From contig ML213539.1 of assembly GCA_004369045.1 (NCBI GenBank), positions 88,091 through 152,090 of the forward strand: a stretch of 64,000 nt of DNA. Direction: 5' to 3'. This DNA is from Heliocybe sulcata (Eukaryota > Basidiomycota > Agaricomycetes > Gloeophyllales > Gloeophyllaceae). Position numbers and translations under genes: made by a program. The stretch's first letter is position 1. Each line of letters starts with the position of its first letter. Under the pieces are notes generated by a model. The model did not search any database. It was given only the letters and a program-made list of their open reading frames with translations, and was not told where the DNA came from. Positions 21,563 to 33,469 of this stretch are shown one piece after another.

Positions 21563-23286
21563 TAGAAGCCAAGCAGGTTAGCGGATGGTGCAACACAGCA
21601 CAACGGAGATTTCGAGAAGCTCGCACGATGTCGACATAAGCTGATGAATAGCATCCTCGGGATCATGAGTCACCACATTGTTATACGAGCTGCTGAAGTC
21701 AGCGAGACCGCACACGCGCGAGCGAAGTAGATGCGTGGACACCTGCGTCATCCCGATGTTACCTCGCTAAGAGGGATTTTCACCCGGGATGGCTTCCCGT
21801 AAGCAGCGATCCGAAGATTCCACTAGGAAGGAACAAAATCGCGGAGTCAGCCGATTACAACATCCAGGGTACGAGTGAAGGTGGGCTCAGCATACTGCAC
21901 GCGCCGTGCTTGACGATATATCTCCTAAACGCTCGATGGGCCCTGGAAATATCAATAATACTATCATGCAAGAACTCCAGTGCGCACTGGATATAAACTT
22001 CCGGATCCAGAAGCTAAGGACCTGGCTGAAGCATGATGACCACTAACGTGCGATATCATTGGTGTCGCCAGACCGATGAGCACAGCAGAAGGCGTCTATG
22101 GGCGCCTACAGTTGAGTCCGTCCATGCGTCCGTCCGCCTATGACATTCCGAAGATCTCGCGTTCGGGACAGCACACGGTGCCGAAGGAGCAGCTGCGAAG
22201 CCCACCAAACTGGGACGCGGACGATCAGGCCCTGGACGGGACCGCGGTGGTTTCCAGCACCAAACACGTCTGATATAAGACCGCGTAACTCCTGCGGGAC
22301 AGGGGACGGATGTTCGAGACACGGAAAGGTGGAGATCCGCAGAGAGCGTGTCAGAGCGTTCAAGTGCAAGGTTCGTGTCAGCCCTGCTTGCCTACCACAA
22401 AAAATGTAAGTTCCGCCTAGTAAACGAGATGCATGGTCATACCTCGAGTCGGAGGCATGGCCCAGGTGTTCCTCCACTGCACTTGACCTCGGTGAAGTTA
22501 TTCTGCTAAGTCCAAAGACTGTCCAATTTGCCCATCGCCGGCACGAGTGATTAGACTCTTGATATCAAAGAAAGCTCTCATCCAAGCGAGGTAAGCCAGA
22601 GTAATAAGAAGGGCGTCGCCGACGGTGACCTGCTGCAATTCCAGACGATGACAAGCGTCCAGACGACTCTGGCATATTAGTCCATGGTGGACTTTCCCGG
22701 TTAAGTCAATTTGGATTTATTTGTACAATGCCACTCGGCCACAAGTCAGCACAAGTCTCGTTGCAACTGGGTCCCGCCTTGCAAGGCACATAAGTAGTAC
22801 AGTCTTGCAGTCCTGAAGTCCTCCATCTTGCTGAGCGCCCCTTGCAAAGGACGGGAAATCATTGGGAAAGGGCCGACGCTCCATAGTCGATCGAATAGAA
22901 CGCTGCTCTTTCCTAGTCCGAGTCGGACACTGCAGAGGACAAGCAAGCACCGGGTGGCACGAAACAGATTTATACATTCATTGCTCATTTTGATCCCATT
23001 AATGAGCGATGGGTAGGATAAAGGGGAGCAACTACAGGGAGGTCATTAACGTCATGAGATGAACACCTAGAATCCTTAAATAAAAACGAAAGAAGAAAGC
23101 CATATTCAAGAACCCATACAGATCCCTCAAGATAAAGGCAAGGCGCAAGCGCGAGTAATGAATGTCCACGGCGAAAGTAAAACATATACACGTTGACCAG
23201 TCATACAACCAGATATAGCGTTCACCGAAATAGCACGTCCTCCATCTCTCTCCATCCTCCGATCATATACAGGTGATCGAACATAA
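21563..23286. other. Region possibly holding 5' exons of the preceding membrane gene
   Basis: Apart from the hydrophobic minus-strand stretch near 22520-22640, no reading frame could be joined convincingly. From about 22680 to 23286 nothing coding is seen. Confidence 0.3.
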
Positions 23287-24070
23287 TCATAGGTGCTCCT
23301 TGAACTTGGTACCACCTTCGAATGTCCGTACGGGGCTAGTGGGGCTTGACATGGAAGATCGGAAGCTGTCCGTGCTCTGCGGCGACGGCGGACGAACTCT
23401 CGGCGCATATGGATCTGGATATGGCTGTGACGGACGGACGGGGACAGGGGCGGCGAGCTCGACGGCGACAGACGACTCGGATGGTGATGGCGCATGATGT
23501 GAGGAAGAAATGGTGCGCTCGGGAGGGGGCGGCTCTCGCCGTGATGTGCCCCTCTCCATATCGTTGACGGTTCTTGTCGATCTCGCGGCGGCGGTCCTCC
23601 CTTCATCCCCTGAGTCCGACTCCCACTCGTCGCCAGACCCAGCTTGCACCCAACCTTGACCCCTCTTCGTCAAACCAAAGGCTGCCCCACTCGGCGGTGA
23701 TGTCGCCCTGGCACCGAAGGTGAACAGGCCGGTGAGCTTTTCCTTGAACGAGTGCATACTGCCGGTGCTGCTTTGTCGCACGTGGGAGTACCTCTGGCGG
23801 CGGGTTCTGTCTTCGTCGGTAGGTTGGTGGTAAGTGAGAAGGTAGAAGACCGCCGCACAGCAGACGACAATTATAACGCAGAGGCCGACTACGAGGCCGA
23901 CGAAACCTGTGGAGGGAGAGGAGGGCTGAGCAATCTAGACTCGAGCCCATAAAATATGTACGGAAAGGTGGGGTAATCTGGGGTTGCTACGAAGACGTAC
24001 CCCCTTCGGACCCATCAATTTTCGGAACGTCGCGACCCCGGTGTAAATGCGCATCCGCTTGCAGAGTCAT
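23287..24070 (-). CDS. Small single-span membrane protein with disordered tail
   Basis: Two exons, 24070-24001 and 23906-23287, joined by a 94-base intron (GTACGT...CCACAG, phase 1), give 229 residues. The short N-terminus (about 23 residues) is followed by one transmembrane helix (GFVGLVVGLCVIIVVCCAAV, about residues 24-48). A long Arg/Ser/Pro-rich tail follows, with REPPPPERT and repeated SP and TSP motifs near the end, probably cytoplasmic and phosphorylated. The intron is supported because it brings an ATG into frame directly before the helix. The layout recalls small fungal Skg6-like or sensor-like membrane proteins, but no defined domain is recognised and the function is unknown. Confidence 0.6.
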
Positions 24071-26614
24071 TTCTAATTCAGTAACCCTCCTGTCTGGTAC
24101 GGTGGTCAATGATGGATACACAATCACAGGCGATATTTTGTACCTCGGCCGTTAGGCGTTATTTCCCAGAGCTGCCAGAGATGTTGGTTTCGGGTAGAAA
24201 GCGGTAAGACATATGGGGATGGTTGCGCATGTTCTGCTGTAGTGGGACCGTCATGTGCACGGCGTGTTACAGGGGGTCGTCATTCGAAGCCTAGGCGGCT
24301 CTCCAAAAGGTATCCGGGGTTCTTGTCGTCCGACTGTCAATCCGCGGTACAACTATGTCCTGCATCCGCTGGGTTCCAGACGCAAGCCTATTGACATCTG
24401 TCAGTTAGATAACTAGCCCACAGACATATAATAATGTGGGTAAAGAATATGCACCGCTACCTCAGAAGATCCGGTGTACGGGGACCGAGTCACGGCAACT
24501 TCCCATTTAGGAACTCAACGTGCTTCTGTACTTGGTGGCTCCAGGATATCGTCAACGGGTCAAGCGACCTTCCAACCATCTCTTCTGCAATCAGCCTAAC
24601 TCTTCTTTCGTTTACTGACCGTCATCAGCGCAGTTTTTGGGAGCGTGCGTGAACCGGCGAGAATTCGAACCAAAGGCGTCAAGGATCTTAGCCGGCGGTA
24701 AATTCCTTCGTTGGCCAGCTGACCGCCCTCCACTCGTCACAATAGAAACAGGAAAATTTTACTCTCTTCGTAGTTCATCTGTCAATCTTCCTGGGACGTA
24801 AGTGAACAAGGCGATACGCAGAGCAGACTTTCCTCCAGTTTTCAAGAGGTCGCGTGACTCCAGCTCAGCGCTCATTGGTTGCGAGACCATGTCAGTTCCG
24901 CACCGGAAGACACGTACTCCAGCGCCCTTCCAATTGGCGTTCGCGTCCACCCCACAGAGAGCCGAGAATAGTGGTTAGAGTTTCTACTTAGCGCGACTTG
25001 GGGCCACCCTCATTTGGCAGATTCCAGCTTATCGATTTAAGATTGGCGGCGAACAGAAAGATGATCACAGCGTGACATTAACTGAGGAGTGCAGTTGATT
25101 ATTCGGAGAGGAGCGTAGCCCGGGGCCGTCGTCGTATGCACTGCATTAACAGACAGCGGTCCAGACAGGGCCATGGAGTGAAATCGAGGATTGGACGGTA
25201 TTTTCACCAGGTGGAGAAATAGTAACCAATCAGAGACGCCATCTTCTTAGCTGTGTAGACCGGTCTAGAATCGTATACCGTTCGTATTTCCGTAGGCCAC
25301 AGTGACGGTATGATGCGGTGAAATCGGGATGCGTTTGTGAGGACAACCCTTGATACGACGAGGTGGGGATACGGAGGAGTGTGAGATGATGGTACCGAGC
25401 AAGAAGGGAGATATCAACAGACGTTCTCAGCGCTACGAAGTAATAACCGACGGGATAGGATAGTACCTGCGCCTGGGGCCAAAATGTATTAATCTCCCGT
25501 CACTCCGGACAGAAGATAAGGCCTGCAACACTGGGAGCGCCCACAGCGTATTCTTGGATATAAAGCGGTGCACATCCACAAGGAGGGTGCAAGGCTTTAT
25601 CAGAGGCGATGCACTATAGTGCTCACTTTGTTCCTCGCTGGTCAGACGAGGCGTGCGATGGGCGCGTCGCCTGAGGCTAGGCATTCGGGACAATGGATGA
25701 AAGCCGTGTTTGTGACGTAAAATCAAACTTGCCTGGTAGACCGGAATAGAGCATCAGATTCTGTGGCGGACTCTGGGAAGGAGCGTGGTTCAGGTCCAGT
25801 CGCTCCTCGGAGCCTCCTCGGTATGTCCTGATCACCCGCATTTGTACAGAGTCGACTGTAAACAAGAGATAGGCTTTGGGGTCCGAGAGCTATTTCAATC
25901 TATCTGTCAAAGGAGGTCTGGGTTCAGACATGCCAGAATAGAGTCGCGAGCAAAGCAATCAAACGTCTGATGGGCTGTCCACGGTGGCTGGTGAGATGAG
26001 GCATCCTATCCGTCAGAGCTTGCCCGACCAAAGATGCAGGCAGAGACTTTAGATTCGATATCCCAGTGGATCCTTTCTCAGGCTGTGCCGCTGAGTTGCG
26101 ACTACCAGTGAACGTCTGAACGTCGGAGGGCGGACACATCAGCGCTCAGATTTGAGCTTTCGATCTTGTGTGTCAATTGCGTGGCCGAATAGCGGCGAGA
26201 TACGAATAGCCTGAGATAGGCGGTGTAGCGTAAGTATTTCAGACAAAGATGGGGACTGTGCTGCTTCATACATGTCGTTAACAACATTCTCTGGATATGT
26301 GCAGCAAACAAAGCGACGTTCATTCATGCCGGCCCGCCGCCCGGAGCCCGATCATCGCGGCAGGATATTTGTTCCCAAAATGGTAAGTCCCCGCCGTTTT
26401 GTTTTGACTTGCATGCAGTCTGCAGAGCTCCTTATAACCCGGTCGAGCCTATCTGTTGTCTGCGCTATCTGCTGTGCTTGCGGTATATTTGATAGAATCT
26501 CTTCCAGCCGACAACCGAGAACAATGGATCTCTACAGCTTTTGCACGAAAGGAATTACTTAAGCAGTACTGCTGTGATATATAAGATGCGCATGCCGGAC
26601 TATCCGACGCAACA
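24071..26614. other. 2.5-kb region without a secure gene
   Basis: Nothing was confidently modelled. Minus-strand fragments look partly coding: around 25680-25890 (FTVDSVQMRVIRTYRGGSEE) and around 26140-26325 (TYPENVVNDMYEAAQSP, then LHRLSQAIRISPLFG). They are separated by stops and no splice joins them cleanly. They may be the remains of a decayed gene. The right end is the presumed promoter of the following 2OG-like gene. Confidence 0.35.
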
Positions 26615-28212
26615 ATGTCTTATACTCTCGTACCGCCTCATGCCACTGTTCCGTTTCTACGTACTGCTCTCCGGCATACCCTCGAATCGGAGGACCGCAA
26701 AAACCCATATTGTAGCGGCACCTGCCGTGTCCCTCCGGAAAATTTCCATGTCTACTACCGACATGCTGCTCGTAAAGAATCTGGGTTAGTCGCGATACAC
26801 ATTTATCGTATAGGCTTTATAGAAGATTTACATCATTTCAGGTTCTTGGATATGTTCAACGCCTCCGAGCAGGATGTACAACCCCTTCTGCGGGCTTGTC
26901 GACCCCTCGCCTCGTCAAACAGTGTGCATTCTGGCGAGCTTGGCTCTGATTGCTTTGCCGTTGGCTTCTCTCCTGAACGGCAAGGGTTTCTCGACATGAT
27001 CAGCGCCGAACTCTTGGAAGGACTGGATGAAGAGCGACAAGCTCGACTTGAACTACGTCAATTGAATGTTTACGGTACGTACCTACACGCTCACTATTAC
27101 TCGAATGTGTTACATATGACATTCGGATAGGCCGCGAGCACGCCCGGCACCAGTGTAACGACCCATCAAAGGAAGACGACCTATTTGGACGTCTACTCTG
27201 CGTATACCCGACCGCTCACGAAGGTGGTACCTTGGTCCTTCATAATGAACATCGCCAATACAGAATCAATCCTAAAGACCTCCTGTCAGAGACCGCAGAA
27301 CCGAATTTGGCCTACATTGCTTTCTACAGCGACCTCGAGTATGAAGTCGAGCCTGTTACGTCCGGTCATCTTGTCATGCTGGCATACGATATTCGATTCA
27401 TCAAGCGGGATGAAAGCAACAAGCAAAAGACCCACCTCAAGATGTCTACTACGACTGTCAATCAAGATGAAGTCAAGGGGTACTTGAACCTCCTACTCGA
27501 CAACTCAGAATTCCTCCCGAAAGGCGGCCTCATTGGATTTGGCCTATGCCACAAGTATCCTGTCGAGTTCTTAGGTCGGAGGAACTATCGAACTGATCCT
27601 ACTCCCATGCGGTCCGTGGGTCGCGCAAGGCGTCGTCTCAAGGGGCCAGACGCTGTGCTTATGCGAGCTGCCAAAGACCTCGGTCTGCACGCGTTCCTCA
27701 GGGTGATCTATTACGACTTGGATAAGCATATCTCTGTCATGTCAGATGGCTATGCCGTTTTTCTCAATACTCTCAAAAAGCATCCGCTATATGAACTCGT
27801 CGATGACAACGACGAGCGGAAAGCGGACGTCGTAGAACATGTTGGTTGTGGCGTGCCTGTGGCACGGAAACCAAGAAAACAGGGACACAGGGTAGCCCGC
27901 TGGACCATAGATTGGATTACGGAAGTAGGCAGCATCAACACATTCGTCGAACCGTTCATTGATGCCTCGCACGAGCTCGAGTTCTTTCATGGGAATCTGG
28001 CTTTGATCGTGCGGATTGGTCCTCCGGGTGCTAGGGCGATCGCTACAGCCTCCGGGTCCGTCAATGAGGATTCTGCTTCGGAAAGATATAGTGATTTGGA
28101 GGATGAAGACCCTTACAGCAGTGACAGTCTACCGGACGCAAGCGAGGGTACGGGTAATAGCGAGGACGAGCAGAACGATCAGCTGGGCTCGAATACAGGG
28201 CCTGCTAGATAA
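26615..28212 (+). CDS. 2OG-Fe(II) oxygenase-fold protein, catalytic residues lost
   Basis: Protein of 494 residues from exons 26615-26784, 26842-27074 and 27131-28212. It is a paralogue of the gene at 42989 with the same two introns at the same positions and phases. Shared blocks are PYCSG, QLNVY or KLNVY before intron 2, YPTAHEGG, and FLPKGGLIGFGL. The family is the prolyl-hydroxylase-like 2OG-Fe(II) dioxygenases, which use His-x-Asp...His for iron and an Arg for 2-oxoglutarate. Aligned to the paralogue, the first iron His (THKD) is Cys here (QCND), the second His (DVEHEV) is Tyr (DLEYEV) and the oxoglutarate Arg (GYRVTLTY) is Leu (GHLVMLAY); only the Asp remains. The frame is fully open, so this looks like a maintained or recent pseudoenzyme. 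The acidic Ser-rich C-terminus (about the last 60 residues) is absent from the paralogue. Confidence 0.85.
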
Positions 28213-28286
28213 CTTGCTTGCCAAAGGGACCGTAGAACACGTCATCTATCAAATGCTTGCTTACTATAACTAGAAAGTGCGACAAG

Positions 28287-30344
28287 TCAGTTCTGTTGGT
28301 GATCGACCTTGCTCACGATGAAAGCACATCTCAAGCCTTCGTCCATGGGCTCCATTTCCATATAGCTCCCGCTTCTGTTTGCGGTCTCCTCTGGACCCTC
28401 CTGCAAGACAATACGCATCCGGTTGGCCAAGGAATAGCGTGCCCACTGCGGTGACCAGCCCAGCTTGTAGGTATTTGGATTCCCAGAACGCACAAAGGAC
28501 AGCCAATATGCGATGAGCTCGGACGAAAACGCGAGCTCCAGCGGCGTTTGAGGCGAGAATGTGGTGCTTCCATTGGGCCTGCAAGGTACCGGGATGGATC
28601 ACGATAAGTCAATGCAATTAGATATGAGGTGGGCGCACACACCCTGGGTTCGTGCCATCAAAGAACATCCAATTCTCGGCGCCGTGCTCTACGGCGTCGG
28701 AGCCGCGAACAGGCTGGTTATATCGGTATGCCCATGTATTGTTCGTCACCGAGAGCGCACTACCTATGATATTCCGCTATGACAGACAGTCGGCTCACAT
28801 GAACGCAACTTTTCAATAGAAAACCTAGATACGCACCGCACATCTATTTAGTGATTCACCAGTGGACGCTCGGATCCGCTCCTCATCAGTCGCGAACTGA
28901 CCAGGTGCATATAGAGATGCAAACCCATCGAGATCAAAGTCAGTAAGCGAGGGCCAGACTGATTTCAAAGTCGCGATGAAGTCTACGACCTCGGGCAAGC
29001 TTTCATTAGATGTTGAGCTGCATGCATGGCAAGTGTGAGTGGTGGGAATGTGGACAACGTAACAAGACATTCACCCCAAGAGTATGGGCACGCGGGCGAA
29101 TTCGCCTCGCAGGAGCGATCTAGTCGGAAAGTCTGTGATGATTCTCCCATCCACCATAGGTCGGAAGGCATTGTATCCCGTGCTACGTAGGCATTCAATC
29201 AAGCACAATCAATTCCAAAATGTCGGCCGACTGACAAGTTGTAGTACGCCGCATCTTGGGCTCGCGCCAGTGCACCAATGTCAGCACCTCTCAAGCATTT
29301 CATTTGCTCGGAAAGTCTTCCAGTTCCACAACCAGCGTTGCTCGCATAGTATTCGAACAATGGCTAGGTAAAGTTGACAGATCTGGTCGTTGAGAAAAGT
29401 CCGCGATCTCCTCACCAAGGTCTGCTCGGGTAACGCGAGTGGCACTCTGAAGACACTTTGAGCGATAGCTGCAGAGAACAGATGTTCCGGTTCTTTTGCA
29501 ACGAGATGCAGTTCGACCGAGCTGGCTCCAGCACTGTGACCGCCAATGCTAACTTTCGCGGGATCGCCGCCGAACGCACGGATATGTCGCTGGACCCATT
29601 TTAGCGCCAGCAGTTGATCTTGGAATCCAACATTCAGATCGCCTAGCTCAGAGTCAATAAATGCAGGATGAGATAGGAATCCCAGAGAGTCGAGCCGGTA
29701 GTATGGTGCGACAATGATTACGTCCGGGCTCTGCTCGATCCAATGATCGAAAGGCCATAGTGCCGGGTTGCCATACGTGTATCCTAGGTAGTCCCAAGTC
29801 AAAGAGAGGACAGGTGCCAAAGTAAATGTCCCTACCCCCTCCGTGGAAGTATACGAATACCGGAACTTGCGCGCAGTCGTCAATACAAGCTATCTCGGAT
29901 ATAAAGCTGACCAGACATACGGCGACTGCCCCGTCTTGCATTGGACGGGGTGTATATATTCATGTTGAGGCAGTCTTCTGTGCCTGCTCCTCCAGCATCC
30001 CCAGCTGCACAATCTCAGGAGGTTAGTGAAGGCAAGAAACAGTGAAGCCTCCAGCACTGACAACCTGTAGTACCCTGTACGCAAAAGTCAGGGCACTCGG
30101 TGATGTTCAGTATTGTACCTCTGGCTTCATGGGTGACGCGAGTCGTGTTCAGAGTGCGTGGCGCACGGAAGCGTAGGTCCGCAAGAGGCGGTTCAGCATA
30201 CGGAATCCCTAGGTAAGCGATGGTATTGGAATTCGTCTGATTCCCTCTGTACTGAACATAACCCAGGTCGACGACTGGGTCCTGGATAGAGCAATACCAT
30301 GAAGGCAGCAGTGCCGCTAAGATCACATCCCTCCAAGAGAGCAT
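28287..30344 (-). CDS. Secreted type-B carboxylesterase/lipase
   Basis: Alpha/beta hydrolase of the type-B carboxylesterase family, hydrolysing ester bonds of lipids or other acyl esters. The ATG is at 30344. The start (MLSWRDVILAALLPSWYCS) fits a signal peptide, and VDLGYVQYRGN with YLGIPYAEPP follow. A short exon has GTEDCLNMNIYTP. Then come the oxyanion loop VYFHGG, VIIVAPYYRLDSLGF, GDLNVGFQDQLLALKWVQRH, the serine elbow GGHSAGA, LFEYYASNAGC, VDGRIITDFP with TSNESL near the acidic member, and VEHGAENWMFFDG near the histidine. The last exon ends at 28287. About ten introns are needed, all around 50-60 bases. It converges on the upstream 2OG-like gene with only 74 bases between stops. The substrate is not predictable. 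Confidence 0.87.
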
Positions 30345-31031
30345 TAGGTGATTTGGACAAGACGGAGCCCACGTCGAGGATATTACTGCCAGTATGAGAC
30401 AATCAGTCAAAGAAAGCAGTAGGCTCGTCGGAAGTTGCTGTAGCGCCTGCAGCGCCTAACGACACTCAGTTAGCCTGAGCGCTAATGCATCGACCCAGTG
30501 ACAGCAGACGGAGTCTATGAATATTAATTGTAGAGCAAATGGAGTAAAACATAACACAAACGCGGCATCAATGCAGGAAGAATCCGTCAATTCCCTTGGC
30601 CACGTGATCCGACGGGAAAGGCATCTGTGGCGCAAGACGCGTTTAACATTGAAAGTTAAGTACTTGGAACGTGGCGAAATGGTCAGAATTCGTGAATTTG
30701 CCACAGAAATGCGTTCATGTTACTAGTCCATCGGCAGAGTACGACACAACCCGTAGCATCAGCCGAAGAAAGACCGAAATACACAGAACTACTCCGTACG
30801 AAGAAGTGTCCCCGGCGACAAAAAGTCCTGAATAGTTCAGAGCAAGAAGTGGATCCCGAGTCCATAGTCCCACCCAGTATAAGAACCCAGGAGCCTCTTT
30901 TCTGTCAGTCGCGATAATGGCTGCACCTACGGGCGTACTGCTATAGTGCATTGCGCATGGGACATCCTGACCAATGGTTATCTCAGTGAGAGGCACCGTA
31001 AGAACTATTGGCCTACCGTGTAATGCCGCTC
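30345..31031. other. Spacer between carboxylesterase and cerato-platanin 2
   Basis: It holds the promoter side of the minus-strand esterase and the 3' flank of cerato-platanin 2. No gene or clear motif is seen. Confidence 0.5.
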
Positions 31032-31451
31032 TTACAGACCACACGCCCCCGCCGCCACCTGCGTCGACGTCGTTGCCTGTACAATCCCATACTCCACTGC
31101 ATACCCGCCAGTGAGAGTGTTCATCGCCTCCTCCCCAATGTTAAACCCGCTCCCGGCATGGTCAATCGCGAGCACCGTGATCGTAGTCGTCCCGTACGTG
31201 ATATTCCAGCACGTCCCACAACTAGCCGAGTTCCATCCCGCAATCGCCTGCGCGCCGCCGATGTACGGGAAGGTCAGGAGGGAGCCGAAGGTGGTGTAGC
31301 CTTTGGTCATGAGCCCGTTCACACCGTCGGAGCAGGCGACAGTGGCGAGGGATTGGTTGGCGTTGTCGTAGGCACTGTCCCATGAGACTTGTTGGGAGAG
31401 CGCGACAGGCGCAAGAGCCACGAGGCAGGCGAGGAGGCCGGTGAACTTCAT
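31032..31451 (-). CDS. Cerato-platanin family protein 2
   Basis: Secreted cerato-platanin of 139 residues in one exon. The signal peptide is about residues 1-19 (MKFTGLLACLVALAPVALS). The mature protein starts QQVSWDSAYDN and has VACSDG, FPYIGG, SCGTCWNITY, AIDHAGSGFNIGEEAMN and the terminal ACGL, so all four cysteines are present. It is the most diverged of the three copies: TVQ-type changes replace the VDASQCGL end of copies 1 and 3, and an inserted TTSTQV stretch precedes the last Cys. It faces copy 3 divergently across 2 kb. Confidence 0.95.
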   Translation of the reverse strand: MKFTGLLACLVALAPVALSQQVSWDSAYDNANQSLATVACSDGVNGLMTKGYTTFGSLLTFPYIGGAQAIAGWNSASCGTCWNITYGTTTITVLAIDHAGSGFNIGEEAMNTLTGGYAVEYGIVQATTSTQVAAGACGL

Positions 31452-31521
31452 GGTGGACGTGGTCGGGGGTGATGAGAGTGCAACGAGAGGCGAGCCTGAG
31501 AGACGAACTGCAGATGGAAGG

Positions 31522-31529
31522 CTTTTATA
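31522..31529 (-). promoter_or_regulatory. TATA box of cerato-platanin 2
   Basis: On the minus strand TATAAAAG lies about 71 bases upstream of the ATG at 31451, a normal distance for the family members in this window. Confidence 0.6.
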
Positions 31530-33370
31530 ACTGCAGCAGAGGCGAGCCGAACAATGCACAAGTCGGCAGAAGACGCTTCTTCCTCCGTATTCAATAGGAC
31601 CATCAGAGGATAACCATCCTCGAAGAGAATACGAGTGTCAGATGTCGTCCCGGAATTGCCTAACAAAGAGGGAACGCATGGTCGTCTTCATCATAGCATG
31701 ATTTCCCGGCCTCGTTCAAGTCCATTGTGTCAAATACGAGAGGAAAAAGATCTTGGCTTGCCCTCCTGACAGGCTACTCACGCTTGAGAGGTGGAAATAG
31801 GAAGCAGAAAAGAAGGCAGGTATGAATAGCACGGGGACCAGTTCCAACAATCAGAAAGCCCATTTGACAATAGTATCCGCTATTGCAGTTTTCCAGTCCG
31901 AAGGATAATATCGGTGCCAAGGTCAGAGCGTATAACGAGAGCCTAGGACGAAGACGCCGCCTACAGCAGTAGGTTGAATTTGACTCTAGATTAGAATCAA
32001 GAACTAGAAAGTGCTTCTCATAAGAATAGTGCCGTGGGGGGGAATCATAGCAACAACTCGAGGCAGCTGATCGTCCCAGATACGTAGTCTGTGAACCCGA
32101 AAGTCGAAAGAAGTCCTGTTCGTGCACATGGGGGCAGTAACCCTGATATTCACATGAGCGGTGTAATGTCGCACTCGTGGGCCTGGCATTGGCATCCCAG
32201 GAGGGGACTCATGCGATTAGACCCTGAACCCGAGACCTGGGGACGAGCGATGGTCTCGGAAATGAGGCTAGCAACGGGAGATGGAAAGGTACCTCACGTA
32301 TCGTCAATCAGATTCAAGAGTGCGACCTCCACAAGGATACAACTCTCTGGATCGTTCCCGCAAGCATTGCGATCCTCAAGAAGATGCGCGACAGGTCGTG
32401 CAACGCAGACCTGAAGTTCTCTATTGTCGGAGTAAAAACACCAACAGGCAGATACGACCCGATCTGTCTCCTTGTGTCCGATAAAAGAGTCTCTTAGTTG
32501 TGCTCCGCAGTGTGCAGGTGCGGACGATGTGCAGACGATGTGCAGATGACGCCGGCCAGGGCCAAGGATGTCGCAGCGGGAGAAGTCATCGCAGCAGGAG
32601 AGGTCATGACGGCGTTCAGCAAGTGGCGACTGCGACATCGCCGCACTCGATCGTCTCTCTCTTTCACGCCAACCCGCGACGCTGAGCTCACGCTGGACTG
32701 CGATCTGCTCAGACTTGGTATATGGAATGTCTCTGAATTCATCTACGCCTAGGTCGTCTCTCCACAGGCCTAGCTTCAGGCTCTGAATGCACGGGACCTC
32801 TACTCAGACGCAAGACGCCGCCGTTGTGATGCTAACGCCCTGCTAATTTGCCCTATGGCCGAAGGAGCAATCCTGTCTAATCTACACCCGGTTCTCTGGC
32901 GTACGTATTCTTGTCCACCGCCATGGCCTGCTCAGCGTCCGCCGGCGTTCGAAGTGCGGCTTGACATCTCCGGCGCTCGTCGAGGCAGCGCAGATTTCCC
33001 TGGACCACAGTCATTCGACCTTTTTTTCGTCTTGTGAGCCGGGCGATACGCTCTCGAAACAAGGAGACTCGATAACTGAGAAGACACAGCCCGCGTGCAA
33101 GAACCCGCGAACGCGGCCATGGGATTGCTATTTGACGTCACCAACGGTCTCCGCTGTCCGCTTGCAACCGTCTGGAAAGCGTTCTTTGCGCCTCTACGCT
33201 GGGCTTCTCGGGTCTTTTGGTTTTCCATCTGCGTTCTTACGTCCTCGCTGAAGTCCGAGACGGTCGATTTCCGCTGCCATGTGAGCCTGGATAGGTCGGG
33301 AGTATCGTCATCCTTTCATAGCCGCTGTCTCCATTCTCTTGGCGGTCATGGCAATCCGAAATGAAGATAC
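31530..33370. other. Spacer between divergent cerato-platanin genes
   Basis: No exon is supported. Short direct repeats occur at about 32515-32545 (GACGATGTGCAG twice) and 32575-32610 (GCAG-GAGA-GTCAT units). The region presumably carries the regulatory sequence of both flanking genes. Confidence 0.5.
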
Positions 33371-33377
33371 TATATAA
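33371..33377 (+). promoter_or_regulatory. TATA box of cerato-platanin 3
   Basis: TATATAA 99 bases before the ATG at 33470; the same spacing as in copy 1. Confidence 0.6.
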
Positions 33378-33469
33378 CAAAGGCTATCTCGCTGTCTGTT
33401 TCTCCAGTCTCAACGACTTCAGTCACGTTCACCACAAGAACTCAACTTTAACGCACTCTACGAATCATC

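Noticed and set aside
22106-22477. Minus-strand open frame of about 120 codons
   Set aside because: Arg/Leu-rich translation with no family signal, and other frames of the same DNA look equally plausible. It could hide an exon of the membrane protein but cannot be supported.
25433-26325. Possible minus-strand gene suggested by several protein-like fragments
   Set aside because: Fragments are in different frames, separated by stops, and no combination of acceptable introns joins them.
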